Made by a program: the position numbers and the translations under genes. Below the pieces are notes generated by a model, which was not told the origin of the DNA, made no database searches, and saw only the letters and a list, made by a program, of their open reading frames with translations. A DNA stretch of 64,000 bases from Acinetobacter kanungonis (lineage in GTDB: Bacteria > Pseudomonadota > Gammaproteobacteria > Pseudomonadales > Moraxellaceae), in NCBI RefSeq assembly GCF_009939195.1, contig NZ_JAACKC010000001.1:875391-939390 (forward strand), given 5' to 3'. The number at the start of each line of letters is the position of its first letter. The first letter of the stretch is position 1. This document shows, piece after piece, positions 37,264-46,282 of the stretch.

Positions 37264-38469
37264 ATGAGCGAGGCTTACATCATTGATGCGATACGCACGC
37301 CACGCGGAAAAGGGAAAAAAGATGGCTCACTCTATGAAGTGAAACCAATTAGCTTGGTCGTTGGCTTATTAAAAGAATTACAACAGCGCCATCAACTGGA
37401 TACCGCCAAAGTCGATGATATTGTGCTGGGCTGCGTGACCCCCATTGGTGATCAAGGTGCAGATATTGCCAAAACCGCCGCGATTGCGGCAGGTTGGCAT
37501 GATGATGTGGCAGGCGTACAAATTAACCGTTTCTGTGCCTCAGGTTTAGAAGCAGTCAATTTAGCCGCGCAAAAAGTCCGTTCAGGTTGGGAAGATGTCG
37601 TGGTTGCAGGCGGTGTCGAGTCCATGTCACGCGTACCCATGGGTTCAGATGGCGGTGCTTGGGCACTCGACCCTGAAACCAACCTAAACTCCGCTTTTGT
37701 ACCACAAGGCATTGGTGCTGATTTAATTGCCACTTTAGATGGCTATAACCGGGCCGATGTCGATGCCTTTGCCGTCGCTTCACAACAAAAAGCCGCTGCT
37801 GCACAAGCCAACGGTTATTTTGATCGATCCGTTGTCCCTGTCAAAGATCATTCAGGGGTGATGATTTTAGAAAAAGATGAATTTATTAAAGCCCATACCA
37901 CGACTGAAGGCTTGGCCAAACTCAACCCAAGCTTTGAAATGATAGGACAAATGGGCTTCGATGCGGTGGCCTTACAAAAGTATCCTGAAGCGCAAAAAAT
38001 TCAGCATGTACATCATGCAGGCAATTCCTCAGGCATTGTGGATGGTGCCGCTGTGGTGTTACTCGCCTCTGAAAAAGCCGTCAAAGAACAAGGTTTAAAA
38101 CCACGCGCCAAAGTGCTTGCAACGGCACTGGTCGGTACCGATCCAACCATCATGCTCACGGGTCCTGCGCCTGCTGCACGTAAAGCCTTAGCCAAAGCGG
38201 GCTTATCGATTGATGATATTGACCTGTTTGAAGTGAATGAAGCCTTTGCTGCGGTGGTGATGCGCTTTATGAAGGAGCTAAATGTACCTGCCGAGAAAGT
38301 CAATGTGAATGGTGGTGCGATTGCCATGGGACATCCACTGGGTGCAACAGGTGCCATGATTCTGGGAACGCTATTGGATGAACTGGAACGCCTAGGCAAA
38401 AAACGTGGTTTAGCCACTTTATGTGTCGGTGGTGGGATGGGCATCGCCACCATTATTGAGTTGGTCTAA
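37264..38469 (+). CDS. Acetyl-CoA C-acyltransferase (beta-oxidation thiolase)
   Basis: A thiolase of 401 residues that should release acetyl-CoA in the last step of beta-oxidation. The nucleophilic Cys91 is in [12 protein letters not shown], the His in [16 protein letters not shown], and the second Cys in [12 protein letters not shown]. It forms a two-gene operon with the multifunctional enzyme gene 14 bases downstream, in the order thiolase then hydratase/dehydrogenase. This resembles fadI-fadJ order, although the protein is not clearly FadI or FadA. Confidence 0.92.
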   Translation: MSEAYIIDAIRTPRGKGKKDGSLYEVKPISLVVGLLKELQQRHQLDTAKVDDIVLGCVTPIGDQGADIAKTAAIAAGWHDDVAGVQINRFCASGLEAVNLAAQKVRSGWEDVVVAGGVESMSRVPMGSDGGAWALDPETNLNSAFVPQGIGADLIATLDGYNRADVDAFAVASQQKAAAAQANGYFDRSVVPVKDHSGVMILEKDEFIKAHTTTEGLAKLNPSFEMIGQMGFDAVALQKYPEAQKIQHVHHAGNSSGIVDGAAVVLLASEKAVKEQGLKPRAKVLATALVGTDPTIMLTGPAPAARKALAKAGLSIDDIDLFEVNEAFAAVVMRFMKELNVPAEKVNVNGGAIAMGHPLGATGAMILGTLLDELERLGKKRGLATLCVGGGMGIATIIELV

Positions 38470-38483
38470 GCAAGGAAATACAA

Positions 38484-40619
38484 ATGAGCGCGATTAAATA
38501 CCAAAAAAACGCAGAGAATATCGTCATTCTTACCCTCGACTCATCAGGTCAATCTGCCAATACCATGAATGCAGAATTCCGTGATTCACTGGATGCGGTC
38601 AATCAAAAGCTGCGAGCTGAAACGGATTTGAGCGGCATTATTTTCCGTTCTGCCAAAAAGACCTTCTTTGCAGGCGGTGACTTGGATGAACTGATTCAAG
38701 TCCAGCCCGAACATGCCACTGATTTTTTTAAGATGGTGGAAAAACTGAAAGGGAACTTACGTAGTATTGAAACCCTTGGTGTACCCGTAGTCGCGGCTTT
38801 AAATGGCACAGCACTCGGTGGTGGCTGGGAAATTGCCCTCGGCTGTCATTATCGCATTGCCATCAATGACCCTAAAACTCAATTTGGTTTACCTGAGGTG
38901 ACCTTAGGTTTATTGCCTGGTGGCGGTGGCATCGTACGTATGATCCGTTTGCTCGGTTTGCAAAATGCCTTACCCTTCTTGATGGAAGGCAAACCTTTCG
39001 GCGTTGAAAAAGCCAAAGCGCTCGGCTTGGTGCAGGATACCGCAGAGAACGAACAAGAGTTACTAGAAAAAGCTTTGGCTTGGATTAAAGCGAATCCCAA
39101 AAGTCAGCAACCCTTTGACGATAAAGGCTACAAAATTCCAGGGGGCGATCCAAAAAGTCCTGCCGTGGCGCAAATGCTTGCCATTGCCCCAGCCATGCTG
39201 CGAGACAAAACCAAAGGCTGCTACCCTGCGCCTGAAGCAATTCTGGCCGCAGCAGTTGAAGGTGCTCAGGTCGATGTCGATACGGCTTTAAGAATTGAAT
39301 CGCGCTACTTCACCCAACTGACTGTTGGTCAGATTTCTAAGAACATGATTGGGACTTTTTGGCATGGCTTAAATGCAATCAAATCTGGTGCTAGCCGTCC
39401 TGCCCATGTTGCCAAGTGGCAAGCGACTAAAGTGGGTATATTAGGTGCAGGCATGATGGGTGCAGGTATTGCTTATGCCACTGCCAGCAAAGGCATTGCT
39501 GTGGTCTTAAAAGATGTCTCTGTTGAAAATGCAGAAAAAGGCAAAGCCTATACGCAAAAGCTACTGGATAAACGCGTTGCCCAAGGTCGATTAAGCGCAG
39601 CAAAGCGTGATCAGATTTTGTCACTGATTACTGCAACGGCGGATGCAGCAGATTTACAAGGTTGTGACCTGATCATTGAAGCCGTATTTGAAAATCAGGA
39701 ACTCAAAGCCCAAGTGACTCAGGAAGCTGAACCGTATCTGGCAGATGGCGGTATTTTTGCCTCTAACACCTCAACTTTACCGATTACAAGTTTGGCACAA
39801 GCCAGCAATAATGATCAGGCCTTTATCGGGCTACATTTCTTTAGCCCTGTCGATAAAATGCAGTTGGTTGAAATTATCAAAGGTAAAAACACTGCTGCCG
39901 AAACGCTCGCCAAAGCCTATGACTTTGTGCAACAAATTGGGAAAACACCGATTGTGGTAAATGACCGTCGTGGCTTCTTCACCAGTCGGGTATTTGGTAC
40001 TTTCATTCAGGAAGGCATGCGTTTACTGGCTGAAGGTGTGCACCCAGCTAAAATTGAAATGGCAGCCCTTAAAGCAGGTATGCCCATCGGTCCACTGGCC
40101 ATTCAAGATGAAGTCTCCTTAACTTTAAGTGAACATGTCGCGAATGAAGTACGTAAAGCCCTACAAGCCGAAGGTAGAACCCTAGTGCAAACGCCTGTAG
40201 ATGAAGTATTACACTGCATGATTCATGAGCTAAACCGTAAAGGTAAAGCTGCGGGTGCAGGGTTCTATGACTATCCTGAACAGGGCAAAAAACACTTATG
40301 GCAAGGACTTGAACGCTGGGCTAAAGCGAATCAGATCTCTGAACAAGACATGATTGACCGCTTCCTGTTTGTACAAGCACTAGATACCTTGCGCTGTTAT
40401 GAAGAAGGTGTTTTAGAGTCCGTAATTGATGCCAATGTCGGCTCAATTTTCGGAATTGGTTATGCCCCTTGGACTGGTGGTGCAATTCAATTCCTGAATC
40501 AATATGGACTGGACGCTGCACTGCAACGCGCAGAACAATTGGCTGAGCGTTTTGGCGAGCGCTTTAATCCACCACAACTGTTAAGAGAAAAGGTGCAACG
40601 CAACGAGCGCATTCAATAA
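38484..40619 (+). CDS. Multifunctional enoyl-CoA hydratase/3-hydroxyacyl-CoA dehydrogenase
   Basis: A FadB/FadJ-type beta-oxidation protein of 711 residues. The crotonase domain (about 1-190) has the oxyanion-hole segment GTALGGGWEIALG and the catalytic-Glu region GLPEVTLGLLPGGGG. The NAD-binding domain starts at GILGAGMMGAGIA near residue 316. It continues with NTSTLPITSLA, the catalytic His region LHFFSPVDKMQLVEII and a C-terminal domain with KGKAAGAGFYDYP. It makes the 3-ketoacyl-CoA cleaved by the thiolase encoded just upstream. Confidence 0.93.
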   Translation: MSAIKYQKNAENIVILTLDSSGQSANTMNAEFRDSLDAVNQKLRAETDLSGIIFRSAKKTFFAGGDLDELIQVQPEHATDFFKMVEKLKGNLRSIETLGVPVVAALNGTALGGGWEIALGCHYRIAINDPKTQFGLPEVTLGLLPGGGGIVRMIRLLGLQNALPFLMEGKPFGVEKAKALGLVQDTAENEQELLEKALAWIKANPKSQQPFDDKGYKIPGGDPKSPAVAQMLAIAPAMLRDKTKGCYPAPEAILAAAVEGAQVDVDTALRIESRYFTQLTVGQISKNMIGTFWHGLNAIKSGASRPAHVAKWQATKVGILGAGMMGAGIAYATASKGIAVVLKDVSVENAEKGKAYTQKLLDKRVAQGRLSAAKRDQILSLITATADAADLQGCDLIIEAVFENQELKAQVTQEAEPYLADGGIFASNTSTLPITSLAQASNNDQAFIGLHFFSPVDKMQLVEIIKGKNTAAETLAKAYDFVQQIGKTPIVVNDRRGFFTSRVFGTFIQEGMRLLAEGVHPAKIEMAALKAGMPIGPLAIQDEVSLTLSEHVANEVRKALQAEGRTLVQTPVDEVLHCMIHELNRKGKAAGAGFYDYPEQGKKHLWQGLERWAKANQISEQDMIDRFLFVQALDTLRCYEEGVLESVIDANVGSIFGIGYAPWTGGAIQFLNQYGLDAALQRAEQLAERFGERFNPPQLLREKVQRNERIQ

Positions 40620-40635
40620 CTTTCGATCGCTACAT

Positions 40636-40668
40636 GCTGATTTGGGTGGCACCTCCTTCCAAATCAGC
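40636..40668 (+). terminator. Possible hairpin after the fad operon
   Basis: A 10-bp perfect stem (40636-40645 with 40659-40668) lies 16 bases after the operon's last stop. It lacks a U-tract, so intrinsic termination is doubtful; it may instead protect the transcript end. Confidence 0.4.
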
Positions 40669-40794
40669 GATATACCATCAGCTAAAATAAGAACAATTAA
40701 GCTTTTTATAAAATTTGGTCTGCATCCATCACATTTTATGTTATAAAGTTACATAATTTTTAGAAGTTTCTTTTTATCCATTGGGTTATTTGTT

Positions 40795-41085
40795 ATGTCA
40801 GACAATACTTCTCCTGAAAAATCCCCATGGGGTTGGAAGGCCCTGATTATTGCCACAATTCTGAGTATTATTTTTCTAGTGGTGTTTTATTTAGCCATGC
40901 AGAACGAACCTGACTATATGCCAGGTAAACAACGCGAAGCGCGTGAAGCGCAAGCGAGCAGTGCACCAGCAGAACACACAATGGACATGAATGCTGCATC
41001 CGATGCTCAACAAATGAATATGACTGCCGAAGAGCATGCCGCGATGAATGAGTCCTCAGCCTCAACCGCGCATCACGGACACTAA
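40795..41085 (+). CDS. Small single-pass membrane protein with Met/His-rich tail
   Basis: A 96-residue protein of unknown family. One membrane helix at about residues 15-34 (LIIATILSIIFLVVFYLAM) is followed by an acidic, low-complexity tail with many Met and His residues. It includes MDMN, MNMT and a terminal HHGH. The topology should place the tail outside the cytoplasm. Met/His tails often bind copper or other metals, but that is inference. It is a single gene with a strong terminator. Confidence 0.65.
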   Translation: MSDNTSPEKSPWGWKALIIATILSIIFLVVFYLAMQNEPDYMPGKQREAREAQASSAPAEHTMDMNAASDAQQMNMTAEEHAAMNESSASTAHHGH

Positions 41086-41087
41086 TC

Positions 41088-41120
41088 AAAAAAAGCCATC
41101 TCGAACAAGATGGCTTTTTT
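41088..41120 (+). terminator. Intrinsic terminator after the Met/His-rich protein gene
   Basis: AAAAAAGCCATCT pairs with AGATGGCTTTTTT across a CGAACA loop. U-tracts on both strands allow it to serve the convergent GNAT gene too. Confidence 0.85.
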
Positions 41121-41141
41121 ATTTTCTCTCGCTAGATTCGA

Positions 41142-41573
41142 TCAAGCAGACTCAACTAAACTCATCTGCATCTCAATATGCGGAATACCACATTCTAAGT
41201 ATTCTTCCCCACGTACTTCAAAGCCTAAATTTTGGTAAAAAGCTAAGGCATGCACTTGTGACGACAGTTGCAGTAAAGGACGATGTTGTTGCTGGGCTTG
41301 CCGAATCATATCGAGCATCAACAGCTTGCCAATGCCTTGTCCACGATGTGCAACCAAAACAGCTACGCGACCAATACTGTGGTTTGGCAATAAGCGTGCG
41401 GTCGCAATTGCATGTCCATCTACATAGACCACAAAATGCTGTGAGACGTGATCTTGTGCATCCCACTCATCCGCCTCGGCAATGCCTTGTTCCTGAATAA
41501 AGACCTGCTCGCGAATCGGTTTCGCATCAGCCTGTAATTCAGCCCAAGTCCCTGTACGAATCTGTAATGTCAT
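41142..41573 (-). CDS. GNAT family N-acetyltransferase
   Basis: A 143-residue protein with the GNAT fold, resembling ElaA/YjcF-type enzymes. IREQVFIQEQGI near residue 20 and the acetyl-CoA-binding loop RVAVLVAHRGQGIGKLLM at about 70-87 are clear, followed by LSSQVHALAFYQNLGFEVRGEEYLE. The acceptor substrate is unknown. The ATG at 41573 has an AGGA site; an ATG at 41591 would add six residues. It lies 31 bases downstream of the methyltransferase gene, so the two are probably cotranscribed. Confidence 0.88.
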   Translation of the reverse strand: MTLQIRTGTWAELQADAKPIREQVFIQEQGIAEADEWDAQDHVSQHFVVYVDGHAIATARLLPNHSIGRVAVLVAHRGQGIGKLLMLDMIRQAQQQHRPLLQLSSQVHALAFYQNLGFEVRGEEYLECGIPHIEMQMSLVESA

Positions 41574-41604
41574 GTCGATTTCCTTTTGCATTTTGCAGAT
41601 ACGA

Positions 41605-42828
41605 TTAGCACTTGGCACCAATATCTCGCTGATCCCATTGATCATTTAACAGCAATTCCAAGGAATGCTTTTGAATGCCATACATCTTTTTTAATGCCTC
41701 AATTTGTGCCAATACTGCTGGATCAGGCTCTACAAAATCGGCACGTTTGGTGGCTAAAATCATTTTATTTTTGCTGGTATGTTCCAAAGACACAAATTCG
41801 AACACCTTGGTTTCATAGCCATAGGCTTTTAATAGCAAGGCACGAATGGTATCGGTCAACATTTCCGCCTGCTGCCCTGCGTGAATACCAAAATGCAGCA
41901 TCGGTTTCAGTACCTCAGGGCTTTTTAATTGTGGACGTAATTCTTTATGACAACACGGCGCACACATGATCATCTGTGCATTTAAGCGAATACCGGTATG
42001 AATGGCAAAATCGGTTGCCACATCGCAGGCATGCAAGGCAATCATCACATCTAAACGTTCGGGCTGATAGGTTCTTACATCACCTTGGAAAAAGTCGAGT
42101 TGAGTAAATCCAGAAGCCGTTGCCACCTGTTGACAGAATTGCACCATCTTTTCATTCAGTTCCACGCCCGTGACAAATGGAACCTGCTGGTGTTTCGCCA
42201 AATAATCATACAACGCAAAGGTCAAATAGCCTTTGCCCGAACCAAAATCAACCACACGCAAGGCCTGATCTTGATTGGGAAGTTGAGTCAAAGCACCCGA
42301 AAAAATTTCTACAAACTTATTAATTTGCTTCCATTTCCGCGCCATGCTCGGAATGATCTGTGCCTGCGCATCGGTAATACCTAAATGCTGTAAGAACACA
42401 CTTTCTTGTTCTACAAAGCGATGTTTGCTGCGATCATGCGCTTGGGTTGAACGCGTTTCAGCTTTGCTCGATGTGGTTTTCTGGGTGATGGTCAGTAAAT
42501 CTTTTTTCTTATTACGCTTCAGTTGTAGGTCTTGGGTCGATGCAAATAAATTGCCTTGCTTACAATAGGCCAAATGCTCTGTAATGATTTGCATAGCTTC
42601 AGTCATTGGGTAGTTTTTAGTGACATCTTGGGTTTTATGTCGATATAAAACATTCAAAACGGGTTGCTGTTGCAACTCAATCACCCGAAACGTCATTTTT
42701 TCTAACTGCTGCATTTCCCCCTTGTATTGGCTCAGGATTAAACGCTCAAAATTATGTGTTTCAAGGGCTTGCTGCACAGCATCGAGAAACTGTTGTTCCT
42801 GAGCAGAAGGAGAAGTCGAGTCAGACAT
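41605..42828 (-). CDS. SAM-dependent methyltransferase (METTL25/GSTCD-like domain)
   Basis: A methyltransferase of 407 residues. The SAM-binding motif VVDFGSGKGYLTFALYDYL lies at about residues 192-210, followed by VTGVELNEKMVQFC and the acidic DVMIALHACDVATD. The CAPCCHKELRPQL segment with its Cys pair is typical of the Methyltransf_32 group, which includes eukaryotic METTL25 and GSTCD. The N-terminal 150 residues look like a substrate-recognition domain. RNA or protein could be the target; nothing in the sequence decides it. Confidence 0.82.
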   Translation of the reverse strand: MSDSTSPSAQEQQFLDAVQQALETHNFERLILSQYKGEMQQLEKMTFRVIELQQQPVLNVLYRHKTQDVTKNYPMTEAMQIITEHLAYCKQGNLFASTQDLQLKRNKKKDLLTITQKTTSSKAETRSTQAHDRSKHRFVEQESVFLQHLGITDAQAQIIPSMARKWKQINKFVEIFSGALTQLPNQDQALRVVDFGSGKGYLTFALYDYLAKHQQVPFVTGVELNEKMVQFCQQVATASGFTQLDFFQGDVRTYQPERLDVMIALHACDVATDFAIHTGIRLNAQMIMCAPCCHKELRPQLKSPEVLKPMLHFGIHAGQQAEMLTDTIRALLLKAYGYETKVFEFVSLEHTSKNKMILATKRADFVEPDPAVLAQIEALKKMYGIQKHSLELLLNDQWDQRDIGAKC

Positions 42829-42930
42829 ACAATTAACCTAATCAAATTTGCGACTAAATTTTAAAGCGTCTTACACGAAAAGCAAAATTGAATTACTATA
42901 CAGTTGTATTTTTAATAAAAAGCAGCCTCT

Positions 42931-43572
42931 ATGACCGCGCCCCATGTGCAAGATTACCATCCGACTGAAGAACAGTTTAATGTCTGGAGCCATGCGCTCG
43001 GGGCAGGTCTTGCCTGTATCGCCACCATCCTGCTGGTAATTAAAGGCTCATATTTAAGTACGGGACAATGGATCGGACTTTGGGTCTATGGTTTCAGTAT
43101 GATTCTGTTGTTTACAGGCTCCACCCTGTATCACATGGCGCAAACTTACGAAAAACGCTTTTGGCTAAAAAAACTGGATCACACCGCCATTTATTATCTG
43201 ATCGCAGGCACCTATACCCCGTTTCTGTCTATCGCCATCCCAACCGAAAAAGCCCATAAGCTGTTAATTGCACTTTGGGTGATTGCACTACTTGGAACAC
43301 TATTCAAATTAATTTTCATTCATCGCTTTCAGAAAGTTTCCCTGATTGCCTATTTGGTCATGGGCTGGCTTGCGGTGTTATTAGTCAATGATATGCAACG
43401 TTATTTATCTTCCGATGCGCTCTTTTGGCTGGTGTTTGGTGGACTGGCATATACTGTCGGAGCATTGTTTTATGCCTTAAAACGGGTAAGATATACACAT
43501 GCGATCTGGCATGTATTTGTACTGATAGGCGCTGGATCACACTTCCTAGCGATCTATCTGTACGTGATTTAA
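42931..43572 (+). CDS. Hemolysin III (HlyIII/PAQR) family membrane protein
   Basis: A membrane protein of 213 residues with seven predicted helices. The HlyIII signature residues are present: NVWSHALGAG near the start, STLYHMAQ, KLDHTAIYYLIAGTYTP and, in the last helices, HAIWHVFVLIGAGSHFLAI, which provides the metal-site His residues of the PAQR fold. Bacterial members such as YqfA affect membrane lipid homeostasis, and real haemolysis is doubtful. It is a single gene, divergent from the methyltransferase gene. Confidence 0.9.
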   Translation: MTAPHVQDYHPTEEQFNVWSHALGAGLACIATILLVIKGSYLSTGQWIGLWVYGFSMILLFTGSTLYHMAQTYEKRFWLKKLDHTAIYYLIAGTYTPFLSIAIPTEKAHKLLIALWVIALLGTLFKLIFIHRFQKVSLIAYLVMGWLAVLLVNDMQRYLSSDALFWLVFGGLAYTVGALFYALKRVRYTHAIWHVFVLIGAGSHFLAIYLYVI

Positions 43573-43716
43573 TCGGCTTCTCTCGCGTTTTAGTGACCCT
43601 AAAAGAGTAGATGTGAGTTCGATTTTCCGTTGTTTTTTTAAGAAATTACGCCTTTTTTAAAAAGATTACGCTTTTAAAACTAAGTTCTTTTAATTTTAGT
43701 AAGTGTAAGGTTATCC

Positions 43717-45027
43717 ATGGCGTCATCAACTACAGCTACATTAGAAGTAGCAACCAATTCAAAATTACGTGTACTGACCGCGAGTCTGGTGGGTACCACC
43801 ATCGAATTCTTCGATTTTTATATTTATGCGACTGCTGCGGTCATTATTTTCCCGCATCTGTTCTTCCCAGCAAGTACAGACCCAATGGCAGCCACCATTC
43901 AGTCACTGGCAACCTTTGCAATTGCCTTTATTGCACGTCCAATTGGTGCCGCCCTGTTTGGTCATTTAGGTGACCGAATTGGACGGAAAGCCACCTTGGT
44001 TGCCGCCCTGCTCACCATGGGGATTTCCACGGTCTGTATCGGCTTATTACCCACCTATGCCCAAATCGGCATTGTCGCTCCCTTACTTTTAGCCCTTTGC
44101 CGTTTGGGTCAAGGTCTAGGTTTAGGCGGTGAATGGTCAGGCGCAGTGTTATTGGCAACTGAAAATGCTCCAGAAGGCAAACGTGCTTGGTATGGCATGT
44201 TCCCACAGTTGGGCGCACCAATCGGCTTTATCTTGGCGACAGGTTCATTCTTAACCCTCGGTGCATTCATGTCTGAACAGGACTTTATGCAATGGGGCTG
44301 GCGTATTCCGTTTATTGCCAGTGCTGTTTTGGTAATTGTTGGTCTTTGGATTCGTCTAAAACTGCACGAAACCCCAGCTTTCCAGAAAGTGCTGGATAAG
44401 CAAAAAGAAGTGAATGTGCCGTTTAAAGAAGTCATGACCAAACATTTACCAATGCTGGTCCTCGGTACCATCGCGGCAATCTGTACATTTGTGGTGTTCT
44501 ACCTGACCACCGTATTTGCTCTGAATTGGGGAACCACTCAACTCGGTTATTCACGTGCTGAATTCCTTAAACTCCAGTTGATTGCAACCCTGTGCTTTGC
44601 TGCATTTATCCCGCTTTCAGCAGTTTTGGCAGAAAAATTTGGCCGTAAAACCACGTCTATTGCCGTCTGCGTACTTTCTGCCTTATTTGGTTTAGTGTTC
44701 TCAAGCATGCTGGAATCAGGCAATACCTTTGTGGTGTTCTTATTCCTGTGCACAGGCTTAGCCATTATGGGACTGACGTATGGTCCAATCGGAACCGTAT
44801 TGTCTGAGATTTTCCCGACTTCCGTACGTTATACAGGCTCTGCCTTGACCTTTAACTTGGCGGGTATTTTTGGTGCTTCATTTGCACCGCTGATTGCCAC
44901 CAAACTGGCAACCACTTACGGTTTATATGCAGTTGGCTACTATCTGACTGCGGCTTCCATCTTGTCACTGTTGGCATTCCTTGCCATCCGTGAAACTAAA
45001 AATGATGATGTAAATAATCAGGTTTAA
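43717..45027 (+). CDS. MFS transporter, metabolite:H+ symporter type
   Basis: A transporter of 436 residues with 12 membrane segments from the MHS branch of the major facilitator superfamily (ShiA/ProP/KgtP relatives). Hallmarks are GTTIEFFDFYIYATAA in TM1, the loop motif GHLGDRIGRKATL between TM2 and TM3, and RLGQGLGLGGEWSGA in TM4. The substrate is probably a small organic acid or osmolyte, but it is not predictable. It is a single gene ending in a terminator. Confidence 0.9.
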   Translation: MASSTTATLEVATNSKLRVLTASLVGTTIEFFDFYIYATAAVIIFPHLFFPASTDPMAATIQSLATFAIAFIARPIGAALFGHLGDRIGRKATLVAALLTMGISTVCIGLLPTYAQIGIVAPLLLALCRLGQGLGLGGEWSGAVLLATENAPEGKRAWYGMFPQLGAPIGFILATGSFLTLGAFMSEQDFMQWGWRIPFIASAVLVIVGLWIRLKLHETPAFQKVLDKQKEVNVPFKEVMTKHLPMLVLGTIAAICTFVVFYLTTVFALNWGTTQLGYSRAEFLKLQLIATLCFAAFIPLSAVLAEKFGRKTTSIAVCVLSALFGLVFSSMLESGNTFVVFLFLCTGLAIMGLTYGPIGTVLSEIFPTSVRYTGSALTFNLAGIFGASFAPLIATKLATTYGLYAVGYYLTAASILSLLAFLAIRETKNDDVNNQV

Positions 45028-45062
45028 TTCCTGTCACACCCGACAATAACAACACACAACGG

Positions 45063-45099
45063 AAAGCCCTCCAGCATTACATCGCTTGAGGGCTTTTTT
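45063..45099 (+). terminator. Intrinsic terminator after the MFS gene
   Basis: AAAGCCCTC (45063-45071) pairs with GAGGGCTTT (45088-45096), with additional inner AGC/GCT pairing and a U-run. It may also serve the convergent phosphoesterase gene. Confidence 0.8.
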
Positions 45100-45126
45100 A
45101 GAACTTTATTTTGAAGTAAATAGCGC

Positions 45127-46140
45127 TTAAACCAACTCAATAATATCAATGGTCGGTGGGACGCGAAAACGGAATGGAACACCCACCATCCCCGTGCCGA
45201 CCGTCACAAACACATCGGCATGTTCATGGTTATACAGTCCTTTCTTGTGTCCTAGAATAGACACTTTCTTCATCACATAATCGGTCAGCCACGGCAGCTC
45301 GACCTGTCCACCATGCGTATGTCCAGACAACATGAGTGGACGATTCGGTAGTTTCGGTACCATATCCACCGTATCCGGGTTATGCGACAGAATCACCCAA
45401 GGTTTATCCTGCGGTAAATCTGGCAGATAGCGCATATCGGCTTTTCCTGCCCACAAATCGCCCACCCCGATGAGGCGGAATTCGTCAAACTCGACAATCT
45501 GCCCTTCAATATCAATCACTTCATTGACAGACAACGCATGACTCAATAACGCCTGAATCGGAGGTCCGGGATATTGCTCATCATGATTGCCATACACCGA
45601 ATACACAGGCGCCTGAATATTTTTTAACGGTGCCAGTTCATCCGCCAAAGTATCTTCGGGTTCGTAAGTCCAATCTCCTGCCACCACCACCAAATCAGGC
45701 TGCTGCTGATTAATTTTCTCGACAATAATTTTTAACTGTCGTTCATGTCCTGAAAATAAACCAATATGTAAATCGGCAACCAAGGCAATTCTCACCGGTT
45801 TCTGAATACGCGTACCCGCATCTAACTGATACTGTGTCGTTTTAACCAGTACACAATGCGGTTCAACAAAGCGCGCATACAATAGCAACAAGCTCAGTAA
45901 GAACACAAAACCCGCTTCATGCAGGGAATAATAGCCGCTCCAGCCTGCATATAAACTGAAGAATGCCAGAGGCCATAACAAATAAGACAAATAAAAGGCA
46001 AGTAAATGAACAAACGCTTTGAAGGGATGGATGGTTTCCGTGTGCGACTGGCTATGCCAAGCCTGTGCAATCGCCCACAGTGCAATCAGCACGAAACTTG
46101 CATAAAAAATGTAAATCATCGAGTCATTCGTCAAAATCAT
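45127..46140 (-). CDS. Membrane-anchored metallophosphoesterase
   Basis: A protein of 337 residues with three or four N-terminal membrane helices (about 1-95), followed by a calcineurin-like phosphoesterase domain. All metal motifs are present: VADLHIG, VVAGDWTYE, VYGNHDE, LSHNPD and SGHTHGGQ. It resembles YkuE/YaeI-type enzymes, some of which act on lipid or cell-wall phosphates, but the substrate is unknown. It is divergent from the PLD-family gene. Confidence 0.9.
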   Translation of the reverse strand: MILTNDSMIYIFYASFVLIALWAIAQAWHSQSHTETIHPFKAFVHLLAFYLSYLLWPLAFFSLYAGWSGYYSLHEAGFVFLLSLLLLYARFVEPHCVLVKTTQYQLDAGTRIQKPVRIALVADLHIGLFSGHERQLKIIVEKINQQQPDLVVVAGDWTYEPEDTLADELAPLKNIQAPVYSVYGNHDEQYPGPPIQALLSHALSVNEVIDIEGQIVEFDEFRLIGVGDLWAGKADMRYLPDLPQDKPWVILSHNPDTVDMVPKLPNRPLMLSGHTHGGQVELPWLTDYVMKKVSILGHKKGLYNHEHADVFVTVGTGMVGVPFRFRVPPTIDIIELV

Positions 46141-46282
46141 TACTCGCTCTACCAGTTACTAATTATCTATTTATATTTATCTTTTCATAGCTGACTATTA
46201 TACTCAAACCAAATCTAGCGATTATAGTGCAATGAGTATAATGGGCCCGAGCAATCACGTTGTGCAACGTCAGTTAACTGTA

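Noticed and set aside
42931..43572. HlyIII-family protein as a virulence haemolysin
   Set aside because: The family is the PAQR-type membrane protein found in most bacteria, and haemolytic activity is not supported by sequence.
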